Source: Amblyornis subalaris (lineage: Eukaryota > Chordata > Aves > Passeriformes > Ptilonorhynchidae). From it: DNA of 64,000 nucleotides. The notes under the pieces were generated by a model, which saw only the letters and a list, made by a program, of their open reading frames with translations, searched no databases and was not told where the DNA came from. The DNA lies in NCBI GenBank assembly GCA_018881555.1, contig JACAXG010000053.1, forward strand, positions 5,631,210 to 5,695,209. Reading direction: 5' to 3'. The position numbers and the translations under genes are program-made. Shown here one piece after another: positions 25,701-39,300 of the stretch (positions within the stretch are counted from its first letter, which is position 1; each line of letters starts with the position of its first letter).

Positions 25701-28700
25701 TACATTGTGGCTAAGAACACAGACTTAACAAATGTGAATCTGGAGAGCTGAATTCCTGGAATCTGGCTCTGCCCTGAACGATGGAAAGTTGGAGCCATTG
25801 CTGGATGGGGGAATGGCGCGTTTCAACTCCAGTTTCAGTCAATTCACTCAAACTCATCTGTAAACCTTTGGCTCTGCTGATGAAAAAATTTAATTTCCCG
25901 CCATTTTTTAAATTTATTGCTCAGAATGCCTCAGTACTAAATTAGACATAGAGCTTTTTGGTGTAAGCCAGCATAATCCTTTTACCATGGAATCATTCTG
26001 TTGTACAGTATTTTGACCGCTCTGTGTGTGTGTGTGAAATTGTTGTCTAAAATGCACTGCTTAAGGTTGATACTTGCCTGTTTTGGACAAATCTGTTAAA
26101 AATTTTAAAAGGAAATTATGCAAAATAAAGCAACTTACTCTCTAGTCTCTTGGGTGGGAAACACTTGAGTTTTGCATAGTTCCAAAGTGCTTTTGAAAAA
26201 ACTGCAATGGTTCAGTGTCATACTACAATGGTGTAATTTTTTTATGGGCTAGTTATATTATTTTCTCGGGACAAAGAAGTTCCTTACACAGTGCAATATT
26301 TGCAAAAGAATGAGTAGTGTGCTCAGTTGTGCTGGGATCATGGAAACACGCTGCTCTCAATGAGCTGAGCTCTCAATTCTGCTGAGAAGATTCCTGTTGC
26401 CTTTCAGTCTTTGGATCAGTCCATATATAAAATAATTGTTTTATTTCTACCTCTGGTGTGAGGGAACTTGGAGCCATTCTGCTGGTACTCATGGCTATAC
26501 TGTTCTGGGAAGAGAAGTTCCTGTTCTATGTTGTCTCCCAAGAGTAAAAATCCTTAAAAGATCTGGCCCTCCACGTGATTTGCTTGTACAGTAATTTTCT
26601 TCTCCTGAAGGAAGCCAGGAAAGAGTTTCCTGTTACATTTCAGGGAAGTGATGTGCAGAGTGATTATGTCAAATAACAGTGTTCTAGTGTATAGAAACCA
26701 AGTCAACATTAATAAAAGTTTGCTGTCTTTCTAAAATGATTTTATACATTAGAGTGTCAAATGCTCTAGGACTTATAATGCAAGAAGACAGGATGAATCC
26801 AAGGCAATGAAATGCAGCTAATTAAAATGTCAGGTAACACAAGTTTGGATTGTTTGAAACAGACCTTTACAAAAGATCGTGAGATCCTCATTAGAGGGCC
26901 ACAAACTCANCTTTTTAATAAGAAATAATCTCAATAATTTTTTACATCAAGTCTGACCTCTGCTGCCTACAAATTTGGATTGATATATCAAAGTATATGT
27001 TGCCTTTAATGTTCCTGTCAAACCTGAGCTGTGGAGCATGGAGTTATTCCCCACTTGGAGGGATGCTTCTGTGAAACTTAGCTAATAAAAACGTGACACA
27101 GCCAGTGACTGATGTCTCTTCTCTCAGGGCGTGTTAGCGTGGGACAAACACTGCATACACATTCTCTTCTTGACACTGAAAAATGAGGCACATCTAGTAA
27201 AAAACNTAATATATGCTCTAATGGTCTTGCGGTGACCTTCTCGTTGTGTTTCTCCCTCCTCACACACCTTTCTCACCTCTTGACTCTTTCCCTCCCTTCC
27301 CTTGCAGGCTCTGAGCCTACAATTTATCTTGCAGTGAGGTCTCTGCTGCCTCTGAGTGCCTGTGCACAGGCCCTAGCAGGCTCTGGGCTTCCTCTGTGGG
27401 AGATCCCAGGCTGNTTTTTGCCAGCTTGGACAACGAGCGGACAAAGAAAGAAGCCTTTCCTGGTAAAATAACGATATACTCCAAAAATTNAAACAAACCT
27501 CAGCAGCGAGTCCAAATCCCAGTTCCAGCAACCTGGTAATTTGTCAGTGCCAGGCGTCAGCCCACTATTAGTCTTTTTCTGGATGGAGATGACAGAGCTC
27601 TGTTGACAAGCTGTGGGACTTATTTCGGGAGCTGGCACCTGGCTCCCTGGCACGTCCCCTGATGGCTGTGTCACGCTCCTTGGAGCTGCCTTTGGCTCTG
27701 CAGAGGCTGGAGCCGGAGAGGGCTGCCTGGCACTCCCAGCCTGCCTGGGTGGGAACCTGGCTGCTCATTTCCATAATTACCTGTCCATGCCCTGCTGTCC
27801 CCAGGCCTGTCTAACGCCGAGCACAGCCTGGCAGGGTGGGTGTCCCAGCGCTCACACACATGGAGGGGGAATTCCTCACCCTTCCCAGAGGGGCTGCAAG
27901 GCGCTTTGGCCTCTCTCTTAGCCTCCCTCTCCTCCTGCATCCTTCTGCTCCTATTCCCCAGAGCTGTTCCCCTCATCCTTGCTCAGTGTGTCAGTCAGTG
28001 CCACAGGAACACTGGATGTGAGTACTCTGTCTCTTCCTGCAAAAGGCCACGGCATCTGATCTGGAGCCTTCCTGCTCCCACNGCAAGAAAATATTTAGCA
28101 TTTTAATATCTTTTCACATTTTTAGAAGTAATTTATGTATGAACATACACAGTGCTTAGTAATCATTTCTCAGATGAATGTGGAATTTTTCTAAAATTAA
28201 ACTATCATTCTTTTCTCTTCACACTTGGCTGTCATATCTTTCTTAATGCAAATCAGTCATTGACTAGAGACACCTACTGTAAGAAGCTATTTTAGCTGTC
28301 TGATCGGTTATAAATTGATTTTAAAAGTGAAGACCATTTTGGAGAGATAAGCTGGGATTGGTAGGGAATGGAAAAAATAATTCAAAGGGGAAGTTTTTAT
28401 TTGAATGTGACTATTTACTGCTATCTCAGAGCAAAGGCTGTTATCCAGGGGTCCTATCTCTCTTTCCTCCTGCTTTAACTCTCAGACCACAAATCCCTCA
28501 CTCGCCCTGGCCTTATACAATGCAGAGCCCTCGAGGACCAGAGATGGTTACCCCAAGGAAAAAAATATTTCCCTTTTCAGTCTCCATTTGATACGGGGAA
28601 CATTATCTCTGAAGGAGCCAGGCTACTCCTGTGCTCTGAAGCAAGTCCCTTAGCACAGGAATGAAAAGGAATCCATTATGGTTGGTTTCAGAGAAACCTC

Positions 28701-31700
28701 TCTTCCCTGCAGTATTTTCTCCTGCTATGCTTCAAGTGCTCTTCAGAGGGAATATTCACATTTTCCAGGCAAAGGAAATGGCTTTGCTAACACAGTAGTG
28801 GTCTGTACAAAGCAAGAGCAAAGCAAAGAAAGTTCACTGGATGCAACTTGGGAAGTTGGGAAAAATAAGAACTATTTTCTGGTTTTCTTTTTTCTGCTCT
28901 TTATTCTTCAGGGCCAGCTCTGATGTTGNCTGCTGGGGCTTGAACAAGGAGCTTAATTTTAAAGGCATGACTTCTCTCTCTGCATTTTTTTTTATTTTCT
29001 GTTACTTGCACTGCCAGTTCTTCATATGCAATTAAAAGTACGCAAACAGTGGCTGAGGTTTTAAATGAATTCAGTTTGAGTGAACATGCTTACTAACTTC
29101 AAGGTTTGCATGCTGTGTCNATAGGAACAATAGTTATCCTGGCACGAGTGTTGGGAGTCAGTTTCAAAGCCACACAAATAAATGTAGAAAGCAACTTCTG
29201 CTACCTACAAATACTTCTGTGCTTTCCAGGTTTGTTAAAGCATTTCTTTTTCCCTAGCAAATCACAGCTANGCAACTCTAGCCAGATTTTGATTATTTAT
29301 GATCAATCCACCTTGTCAAAGCTTCTGAATAGTGTTAGTCAAATGCATTTGAATAAACAAATGCATGTGCATGTAACAGTTGCAGCAGGTTTATAGATAT
29401 TCAGAGAGCAGAAAAACAACCTGACAAATCAAATCAGTTACAAATTGTGTGTTCCTTGCACAGTTCTCTTGTCCCCTCAATGCTTGTAATCGGGAGCTCA
29501 AAGGTGAACATTCTTACTTTCGTTTTAAAGAGGCATGTTTTTTCTAATGCCTAGACTTGTGGTTTCTCAGATATGTACAGGATTTTCTACCATGCTCCAT
29601 TTAATACAAAATTCAGGGCAGTTATAATCCTCCTCTGCTCTTGGGCTAGAAACAGAGTCCTGGATCAGATTGCNGTTCTGGATTGAGGCCAATCGCTAAA
29701 GGAAGTGATTCTTCTGCCCCTCACCTTCCATGTACTAAAAGATACCCCTTGCTGGCTTCCAAGGAAGCTCCCTGGGAACCCGGAGCTGCAGATGCATCAG
29801 TGGGAGGGTGCGATGCCTTTGGCAAGGATGTGTGGCATCGCCCGGAGCCACCCCGTCCCACCACCCTGAAAAGGGAAAGCACTTCCCAGTTCCTTCTGAC
29901 AGCTCTTCACATCAGCTGAGCTCAAAGCCTTCTGCCATCTGTTTGCATCTTTGTTGCAACCCATGAAAGCCTGTTTTATTGAGCTTCAGCCCCAGCTACA
30001 AGTGAATGCAAACGTGACTTTGGTATAATGGCACAGGAGGCAGCCTGAGGGCTCGTGTCCCCACCGTCCTGTTTTGTACCAACAACCAGTGGGGTGAGGA
30101 GGGCTGGCCCTGCTGGTTCCCTGAAACAGGAGATGGATGTGCCATGACATCCAGGGATGGAAGGACAGCCTTGGTCCGTAGCTGTGCGCTGTCCGGTGAG
30201 GCAGGAGCCAAAACACCGCTGCAACCCACACCCCTGNGGCACAGCATGGGCCACCTGGGAGGAGCTGTGCCGCTTCCAGACTTTCCATCACACTCTCTGA
30301 CAGACAAGGGTCAAACCATGGGTGCCCTGTGGGCACAGGGTGTCTCTGGGCAGTGCAACACCACAAAGCAATTGAGCTCCTGTGTGTGTGTGCCAGGGCT
30401 GCTCTTGTGTGGCCACCTCTGCTTTGGGATCTTGGTCCTTCTGTCCTGGGAGAACAAGAATTGCACAGGCAGTGATTATGGACCTGTGGCTCCTTGTGAC
30501 CTGGGGCTGTGGCAACCTCATGCATGGAGCTCTGCCAAGCCACCTCCTGCAGCCTCCTCTGCCTGGCTCAGCCAGGTGGTTTGGGCTGGTGGTTGGGAAC
30601 GGGTGGATGTGAGCAGATGGATGTGATTCCTCAGGTCACACACGGCAACGCTGTCTGCTCTGCCCGACCTCTGCCTCTCCGCCATTGATTTACTCTTGGC
30701 TGGTCATTCGGACGCCAGGACGTCCGTGTGGTTGCAGGGATGGGTCTGCAACTCCAGTCTGGGTGCTTCAGCCAGACACTCACACTCACACATACAAATA
30801 TATACACACTGGTCTCTCTGGGAGCTTGTGCAGGCCTATTGCCGTGCCAGTGTCTGACTCCCAGACCTCTGGTGTCTCCCTGGTATCCAGCCTCCCCCAA
30901 AGCTGGCTCCCAGTCCTCTTATCCTACACGCACTCCCACAGGACCGATGTTCCCTAGGGAAAAACACACGAATACACACTGGTTTCTCCAGTTACTGGCA
31001 CCCAGACACATGGCCCTCTGCTCCATGGCTTGACTCTGGCTGCTGCACACACACACATGTGCACACACTACACGGTCCCTCATGCAGAAAAGCAGTTAGA
31101 AATGCATTTTAACCAATGACCAAACAAGCAGAGTGACCAGCAGCCTGTTCACATGCAACTGGCCCTTTGTAACCACTTATCTCTGTATTTTTCCATNCTT
31201 GTTCCTTCACAAGCAACCTTCGCCCTCCTGTTCTTGCCTTTGGTCTTTACCCTTGAAATCCCGTAAATCTCACACATTGCCCCTAACTCCTTTAAGACAT
31301 CCTGCGGTAAATTTTACACCATTTCCCAAAATGCCCATCCCATAATGAGTCCTGAACATCTGGAGGCAATAACCTTACTCAGCCTGCAAGCCTGTCTGGT
31401 GACAGGAGCTCCTGCAGGCCCCTCTGACACCCAGACCATGCTGGGGCTGTTGTCTGCTGAGGTCCCTGGGAGTACCCAGGACCAGGTGCTGTAGGGCTTC
31501 CCCTGCTTGGTACTGCCCTCTGCCCATCTCCAGGCTTTTGTGCTTATGGTGATCAGCCCTTCATCACCTCAACTAAACAGTTCCCACCACTGCAAATGTG
31601 GATGGCTCTCGGAAGAGTAATGCCTGAGTTTACACCATTGTCAGCAGATCCGAAGTTTGATTTTCAGAAAGACTCCTGAGTCTTTTGTGCTCATTTGATA

Positions 31701-32143
31701 GGCTTGGACTTCTTCAGTCACTATAGTTTTTACAGTCACATGTGGAAAAAACCAATCTCCTAAAGCACATTTGCTGCTGTTTTTGGGAAGCTACATTATG
31801 AGGTTAATGAGGAAAGTGAACAGCATTTACATACTAAGCAGGCTGGGCCATGATGTGTCTCATTCAGTAACTTGGGAGAGGAAGGCAACACTTTAGTCTT
31901 GGTAGAGCCTTCTCAGTAAGGTGTTGCTGCTTCCTTCTGTTCAGGACAGAGTGTGGGAGAATGCTGGTAGCCTTCAGGAAGTGATTGGGAGGATACCTGA
32001 TAAAGTGTAAGTGGAGTTGTTTTTCTGTTGCTATTTTTAAGACTATATCCAGAAAATCTAAGACTGTACACAGAAAACTTGCAATTTATTGCTGTAAGAT
32101 GTAAACAGGGGACACTCAACGTCAGAGACAACCTGCAGGGTTA
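22751..32143. other. Single-copy non-coding block
   Basis: No gene recognised over about 9.4 kb. It holds a short TG run (26023-26036), CA-rich clusters around 30777-30811 and 31044-31070, and a GC-richer stretch at 30.1-31.0 kb where short overlapping ORFs appear in several frames. None of these ORFs has a recognisable domain. Several contain N codons. Confidence 0.55.
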
Positions 32144-32316
32144 GGGATGGGATGGGATGGGATGGGATGGGATGGGATGGGATGGGATGGGATGGGATGG
32201 GATGGGATGGGATGGGATGGGATGGGATGGGATGGGATGGGATGGGATGGGATGGGATGGGATGGGATGGGATGGGATGGGATGGGATGGGATGGGATGG
32301 GATGGGATGGGATGGG
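32144..32316 (+). repeat. Perfect (GGGAT)n pentanucleotide array, about 35 units
   Basis: About 173 bp of uninterrupted GGGAT units with no mismatch. The unit length of five with no stop codon makes all three forward frames read the same five-residue repeat (MGWDG). The reverse strand reads a Ser-His-Pro-Ile-Pro repeat. These frames are artefacts of the microsatellite. The G-rich strand has runs of three G separated by two bases, a pattern that can form G-quadruplexes. The sequence just before it reads GGGTTAGGG, a single telomere-like motif. Perfect homogeneity implies recent expansion, and copy number is likely to vary. Confidence 0.98.
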
Positions 32317-35300
32317 TTCTCTCAGGTTACAGACCAGCAGAGCACACCAGAGGTGTACTGCATGCAGGAGAGCACCTGGTAAAGACATTAATTTCTTGTC
32401 ATATTAAAAGCAATCCAGCAATAAATCATCGTTGTGCAGACCACCTGCCCTCTGCCATCTCCCCTGGAACAGGCAGGGATGTTAGGTACCAACAGCCTAA
32501 TATTGAAGCTGCCAACATAAATGTTTTTGATTAAACTCTGTGCAAAGGCCATGGGCACAAACTCACAGGATACACGGAAACATTCCCGGGGTGGTGACTT
32601 CAAAACCATTTGCAATCTTCTGTTTACTGTTGGCAAACATTTCCAGGGGACATGTTTGTGAGGAATATGTGTAGAATTTGGCACCATAGCTTGAGGCTTT
32701 ACCCAGCAGCTGCTGAAGGNATGGCACAATACCTGTGTTGCCAGGCTTGACAACAGTTAGAGATGAAGCACTTCTTTAGATTAGCATGGAATTAATTCCT
32801 TTCTTGGCTACGGAATTGTCATTTTTGATGTTGCTNGCTTGGAAGAGATACTTGAATGGATCAACAATGTTTTTGATAATATCTGCCAAGAGCATTTTGA
32901 CTGAGCCTTTTACNCACTTTTACTCACTTTTATAAATCATGCATCAGTTTAGAGTATAACGCAGATAACAAAAAGGTGTTGAGAACAAAAACCTAATAGT
33001 GTTTTGCATTTGTTACATTCATGTCATAGACTTTATATTGGAATGAATGTAGTTGTCTAGAGAAGCAGACCAGATGTGACTTTAAAATGTCATCAATACT
33101 TTTATTATCCAGACTCTCTTGCATAATAAACTACTTTGCAAGACAGATCTACTCGTTAGCCAGCCAGCTAAGGCATTTTAAAAATGACTGATACTTACCA
33201 GAAGCACCAGAACTGGTGAGGAATACCTTGGTGCATCCAGTACAAACACACAGATATGGATTGCAAGACTCAGCAGTGGAGAAAAATTGAATTAGTCTTT
33301 CCTCCTCCAATTCCTGTTCAAAGACAGAGGGAAGTGTATTTATAAGATGAAAGGGATGACATCATTCTCTAGAGCTCAGGCACATGTCTCTACTTCCAGC
33401 NCAGCAGCAATCACTGTGACAAACTCAACTTTCCCAACTTTGCAGTGAGGGGGCAGGTGAAAAAATTATTGTGCTTGTCCTCCAGATCTGGAATGGTGGG
33501 TAAAACCAGTTATAGTCACTGCTGAAAACAGTGGTCTTCTTTGGAGTTCAGCAGATCTATTTCTTGCCAGTGCACTGGAAAATTGGAATGTAGGCTTGGG
33601 AAAGATTCACTTGGACTAATAAAGTATATTCTGGCTTGGTTCTTGCAGATAGACAAGCCACCAGTTGCCTGTGTGCCTTTTAGAGGGGCCACACTGCTGA
33701 TGCTCTTGAAGGCAGAGGAGTTCTGGGAATTTAAAAACTATGCAAAGGGAGAACATTTAGCAGGATTTTGCAGATCTTGAGTGAACACAGGAGTTTTGAT
33801 CGCAGCTTTCATAATCTGCAGGAATCCTTGAGTCATCTGTGCACCCCTGAATTTGCACCAGCAGACACCAACCACTGCTGTTTCCAGCTCTGCTGTGACA
33901 AGTGGGGTGAAACAGGCTCTGATGAGCTTCTGCCATATGAGGGATATTTACTCCAGCTTGCACTGAGAATACCCTACCAAGCACGAGGTTGGAAACAGTC
34001 CCTGCAAAAGGTGAGCTCCTGTCACCTATCTTACCACTGAATGGCTGGATAAATGGTGCCAGAGAGAATTGCAGTAGGAGAATGCCTGGACTACAGCATC
34101 CACGACTACTGTGACTCCTAACAAATACAGTTGCACCCTTGGCTGCCAAGGCAAGGACTCTTTGTACCTTCATTACGAACTGAAGTGAAAAAAAAAATGC
34201 AGAAGCTGCAAACTTTAAGGATGCAATTGAAATACAAATTATCCAGAGCAAGATGGAGCTCAGAATAACTGAAGATGTAGAAGTAAAAAACAGAGAGTGG
34301 AAATTAAGTGAAATATGTGGGGGTTTTTTGTGCATGTAAGCAATGAATTTTATGTGGTACTGTCTTATATCTTTTAAGAATTTCTTTTGAGCTAAACACT
34401 TGAAATCTAAAAAAAAATAGTAATACTAACAAAGGAAGTGATGCTGCCATTAGGTATATTCTCACCATGAGTAAGCCATCACTTTGAAAAGGTTATATCT
34501 AGATGAAATCTATTAAGAAAATTGCCAACAAAACAGGTCTTTATTATTTTTCATCTCAAACAATGACAACAGCTGAAGTTTCTCACGTTGGTTCATGACT
34601 AAATAGTCCATCCTTTCTGTCATCAAAGGAGTTGAGTTTGATGGCCTTTAAGGGAAGCCAGAACACATGCTCCTTAGTTATTAGGATTTTTTTTGTGGTG
34701 GGCCTATTTGAAGGTTTTGATGTGTATTTTTGTTGTTGGAGCTGTGTTATTTGCCTTATTTTTGCTAGGCTGTTACACGACATTTTTATTATAATTTATT
34801 GCAAATAGGCCCACATTATATATAATTGGCATATGTGAAATAGATGTAGAGTTACTAGAAGTAACAGAAGTGTAAACAGCAACAGTGTAAAAAGATAGCT
34901 ACTACTGATTTACACTTCTAAAGAGTAACTGCATTTCCCAAATAATTCGCCAAATAAAGCTGTGGTTGTATCTAGAAATATCTTTCAAACATAAATTTTC
35001 TCTGTAGACTTTCAAGTGCCCCTGTTTCCAGCTGAAATAGTGCAACATAGAAGTTGATTAGAATTCTCTAACAGTGAACCTACAGGTTGAATCCTGTTGT
35101 TATATTCTATTTTATTGAGTAGTAAAATGATGAACAGTGCGGGTAATACCAGACAGAGAGATATTCCTTTATTTAATTTTGCAATTTAAAGTTAAGAACA
35201 TTTTGGTTAATGGAAGGTGAAGATAGTATTAAGGAGGCTATTATTTATCGTTGATTTATACAGCAATGGGATTGTATTGTAAAGCACTGAGTTAGAAAAA

Positions 35301-36317
35301 TTGACATGTTAAGTCTCCTTAACTCTCTGGCACTGGAGAATTGCCCTTGGTTCTAGTTGAATAACACATATTGGCTGATATAAACAAGGTGCAAACTGTG
35401 TATAGATTCCTTTAGAACTCCCAGGTGGGGAAATTTGAGTAGGTTTTCAATGAAGAGTCTATTGTCCCTTGGTAACTGGGAACATTACATATGAAAACTG
35501 TGGCATCTAAAATGAGTAATCTTAAATCCAGACAGTGCTGGCTGACAATGCCATATTCAAGCTATTGAGCCAATCATAGCCTTTAATTATCAGCTATCTT
35601 TTTTTAATGATAGCCATTTCTCAGATGGTCTAGTTAGGTGTTTGCCTAGGAGTGATGAAAATTTAGCAGATTCCTATTAGTGATATGGTCATGTTTTATT
35701 GCTAAAAAACACGAATAAGAAAAAACCCCCCACTTGCTGGTTGTGTTATTTCATCTTTTCTAAGTAGAAATCTCATCTAGTAGACTGCAAATTCCCCAGG
35801 ATAAACACTTCCATGTTTATATTTGTAATCTGCCCTTCAGACCAATGGGACAGTGTAGTCCATAAACAACAATAACAGAATGCCAGTTAATTTCAGATTA
35901 TAGGCTGAATAAGAAGTTGAGTCTGTAATTTTGCTTTCTAGGCACGGTTATCTGAGATTTTATGTGATGACTATCATTAGAGCAGCAAAAATTTTCACGT
36001 GATCTCATGCCAGAAAAATATCCACAATCAGTCTAAATCAAATGCCTGTGAAGACTTGCCGGATCTTTCATTTGTTAATGTAAGTAAATGCTGTTTTATT
36101 CTGACAAACCTAATCCACATATTAATCCAATAACTGAAAAAATATCCTTTTCCCTAAAATCTTATATAAAAGAATATGTGCTTACTAGGATGCATCAGCA
36201 ACACATATTATCTAGCATGGAGGCAGTGCTGTTTTATCAGAAAAATAAAGGCATATTGGTGTGATAGTAATTTAATCTACTTCTAAAACATATGAATATA
36301 AAGGACAGTGAAAGTCT
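32317..36317. other. Single-copy non-coding sequence
   Basis: AT-rich, with few N bases after 33402. It contains the longest ATG-started ORF outside transposons (33757-34335, minus), treated as a finding and not as a gene. No repeat family recognised. Confidence 0.5.
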
Positions 36318-36353
36318 GAAGATGAAGATGAAGATGAAGATGAAGATGAAGAT
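36318..36353 (+). repeat. (GATGAA)n hexanucleotide microsatellite, about 6 units
   Basis: About 36 bp of GATGAA units, giving a Met-Lys repeat in one forward frame. It is a short simple repeat inside non-coding sequence. Confidence 0.9.
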
Positions 36354-39300
36354 AATGAGAGTTGCTGAAGTTCAGAATGCCAGAACTTCGGCGCTGAAAG
36401 ACAAGCAACAGCCTCTTACTCTTCAGGTGTGTCACACCACGCTGCCTACCAGAAAGAAACCTGTGAAAAGTCATGTTCTCAATATTTTTTTTCTAATTTT
36501 TATTATTGCTTCAAATACTACTCTCCTTAATTATGGCAACAGCTGTTGGCAGCACTGTACAATATGTGTCTGCACAATATGTGTTCTCTCACATTTTGTT
36601 CTGCAGAGGGTGGGACTTGGATTTATTTTTATTTAAAGCTAAAGGAAGGATTTTATAGGCTGTTCAATAACTGGAATTCTTAAAAAGTCACCTTATAGGG
36701 CATGGGGAAGTGTTGATTCCTCCTTCTCCTCTTTCTCTCTTCTTGGTGACATAGGGATATTTTTAAACAAAGAATAAGTGACAATCACGTGAATTTTACA
36801 GCTTGCTCAGACATTAGTCAAACATCTGGCATACAGTAATACTGTGATGTGAACTGCAGTCAACTAAGGATCGTCCCTACCATAAAAATTGAGAGATTTA
36901 TTGAAGGAATCCACAGAAGATGCAGACTTCAGTCTGACCCTGTCTGTTTTCCTCCTTCATCTCTCATTTTGTGCATGAGTGTATATAGACACTCTATGTG
37001 CTTCCAGGCCAAAAGCCGAAATGAAATGACAATAATGTAGGGACAGGGACTCTGGGCAATATTAAAATCCTTTGCACCTGTGAAATCCAGATCCCCTTTT
37101 CCAGTGAGATCTGGGGGATGCCAAGTGACTTAAAGATAACCTTTAGGCTTTGCTGGCCTGTGTGCCCTCGTCTGAGCACGATGCCATTAAAGCAGCATTT
37201 TTGCTCCTCCCTGCTGACCCCACTTTGTCCCTCCTGTCTCCTGTCACCCTCTGTCTCGCTGCCAACAAAAATGTCAAATGATCTGAGAAATCATCTGAAC
37301 TGTTTCCATCTGGGTCTGCTCCGTGAGGTGTCTCCCAGGGTGACCACGCGCAGCTGGGCCGCCCTGGGCGTAGCGCTGGGAATGATTTTATCCGGGTGAG
37401 GTCGATCTGTCACCGCCCCTGAGACCACGGCCTCAGCCATTTCTGCCGTTTTCCTCCTTCATCTCGCTCCAGCCATTAACTCATCAGCTACTGGCACCAC
37501 GTCTCCTGTCATTCCTGAGCGCATCCGCAGAGACTCCGCTGGGAGTCGGGAAGCAGAAGGAAAAGCAGGATCAGGCTTCCCCTTTCAGGGAAGGGCTATG
37601 TCCCTCACGCTGTGGTCACCTGGGGTGGCAGAAAGATGCTGTTTGTCACTCTTCAAGCTTGGTTTCTGCTCTGGAGCCAACCAGCCTGCATTTCGCCTCC
37701 CAGGAACCCAACTGCAGCAGCAGCCCTGACTGATCTGTCAGTCTTGAGCCGCTGCTAAGTCTGAGGTGACCCAAGAAAACTTCAGAACCCATTTGGGGAC
37801 TCTCTGGCAGCTGAATGGCAGCCTTGAACATGCTGTTAGCATATAAATGATAGTCTTAGGNGAGCAAAATGATGAATTGGTGTCAAAGTGTCTTTCAGGA
37901 TATGTTCTAACTTCNTCCTGGTGAAAGCCAAGACTCGAAGGTGAAACTTCTGTCATGGAAGAAAAGATAGGGCCAGAAGGCTGCCCACAAGGTACAGCTA
38001 TTGGCTCACAGAGGGATGCCAAATGTATTTTTCCCACCTTCTCAGTTTCCTCCAAGTCAATGAAATTAGAATCTGACCCTTTTGTTCTGATAACCTCTGA
38101 AAAGAAGTCAGGCTTGCCAAAAACCTCTGCTAATACACCAAAGGAAAAGGAAGCAAGTCACAACACATGTTTGGGATCAAACAGTAACATTCTGTTGCAC
38201 ACATCTAAAACACAGTGGAGGGAACACAGTGCTGCTTTGGAGTGTGCCTGGGGACATGAATCACATATTAGCTCAATATTTGCCCAAAGAGTATAAATCA
38301 CCAGGATTCAGGCAGCTAAACTCTGTTTATAAAGAGCTGCACAAGTAAATGTGTGTACTGCAGCCTTGTTTGTCTTAGCTGTGCAATTTGAGGCTTTACC
38401 TATACACCAAGTAATTGGGTTTTTTCCTTCTTTTTGAACAAGGAAATTGTATAAATACTAGAACAACAAAAGAAATGCTTCACCTTACAGAGAACAAAAC
38501 ATTGGCAGCATAACCAAATTTGACATTCTCATAGGTTTGGGTTGGCAACAATGGCAATAATAAGAAACAGATCTATTTCATGTAAATTTAGCACTAGACA
38601 TCAAAAGAAGTGGTGATTGGTGGTGCCTGGTAAAGCTGCCTCAAGAAGAGTTTGATCAGCCTAGTGAGGATCATTCGACTGACTGAAAAGTGGAATGTGG
38701 GGTGGATCAGCAAGGTGTTGGCTTTGTGGTGTTGTAAGAAAATGGTGAGAGTCTTCTGGCACCTGTCTGATGGCTCTCTGGTAACTTGTGACCCTTTGGG
38801 ACACTTCAAACCAAACCTGAGAAGGGGGAGCTTTTCCAGCCATGCTAGTTTATCAATCCCACCTGGCAGGTGGGTAAAGGACAGAGGTTTTCTTCACGAT
38901 TTGTCTGAACAAACCAGTGCTCTGTGTCGGGTTTGGCAGCCCCACAGCTGGCCAGGTGGCAGACCAGCTCTCCCAGTCTGTGTTTCCACCTTAGTCTCAG
39001 TGTCTCCTGCCCAAGTGGCAAGACAGAAAAGGGCAGCGAGGGCATGAAGGAGAAATGAGTGGAGTCACCAGAAAGTCTGGGAGATGTGAAGGCAACTGGA
39101 GATACTGCAAGGCAAAATATTGCAGGGATGTGGTACTGCGAAAGGACCAAGGGGACAAATGGTGAACTTGTGATGCTGGAAGCAGAGAGGTGTTGTTTGG
39201 GGTTATAAAAGGAAAGCTCTGGGACATTGAACTGCAGGAAATCAAGGTTCAGTAGTTCTGCTCCTCAGGGAACAACTTGTCTTCAGAGTCTGACAGTATT

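Noticed and set aside
26023..26036. TG dinucleotide run
   Set aside because: About seven units, too short to be notable.
29986..30543. 185-codon minus-strand ORF with overlapping frames on both strands
   Set aside because: It is a GC-rich segment poor in stop codons, with at least five overlapping frames and no recognisable protein.
32147..32534. Repetitive MGWDG proteins in three forward frames and a Ser-His-Pro-Ile-Pro protein on the reverse strand
   Set aside because: They are produced by a five-base microsatellite that contains no stop codon in any of these frames. They are not genes.
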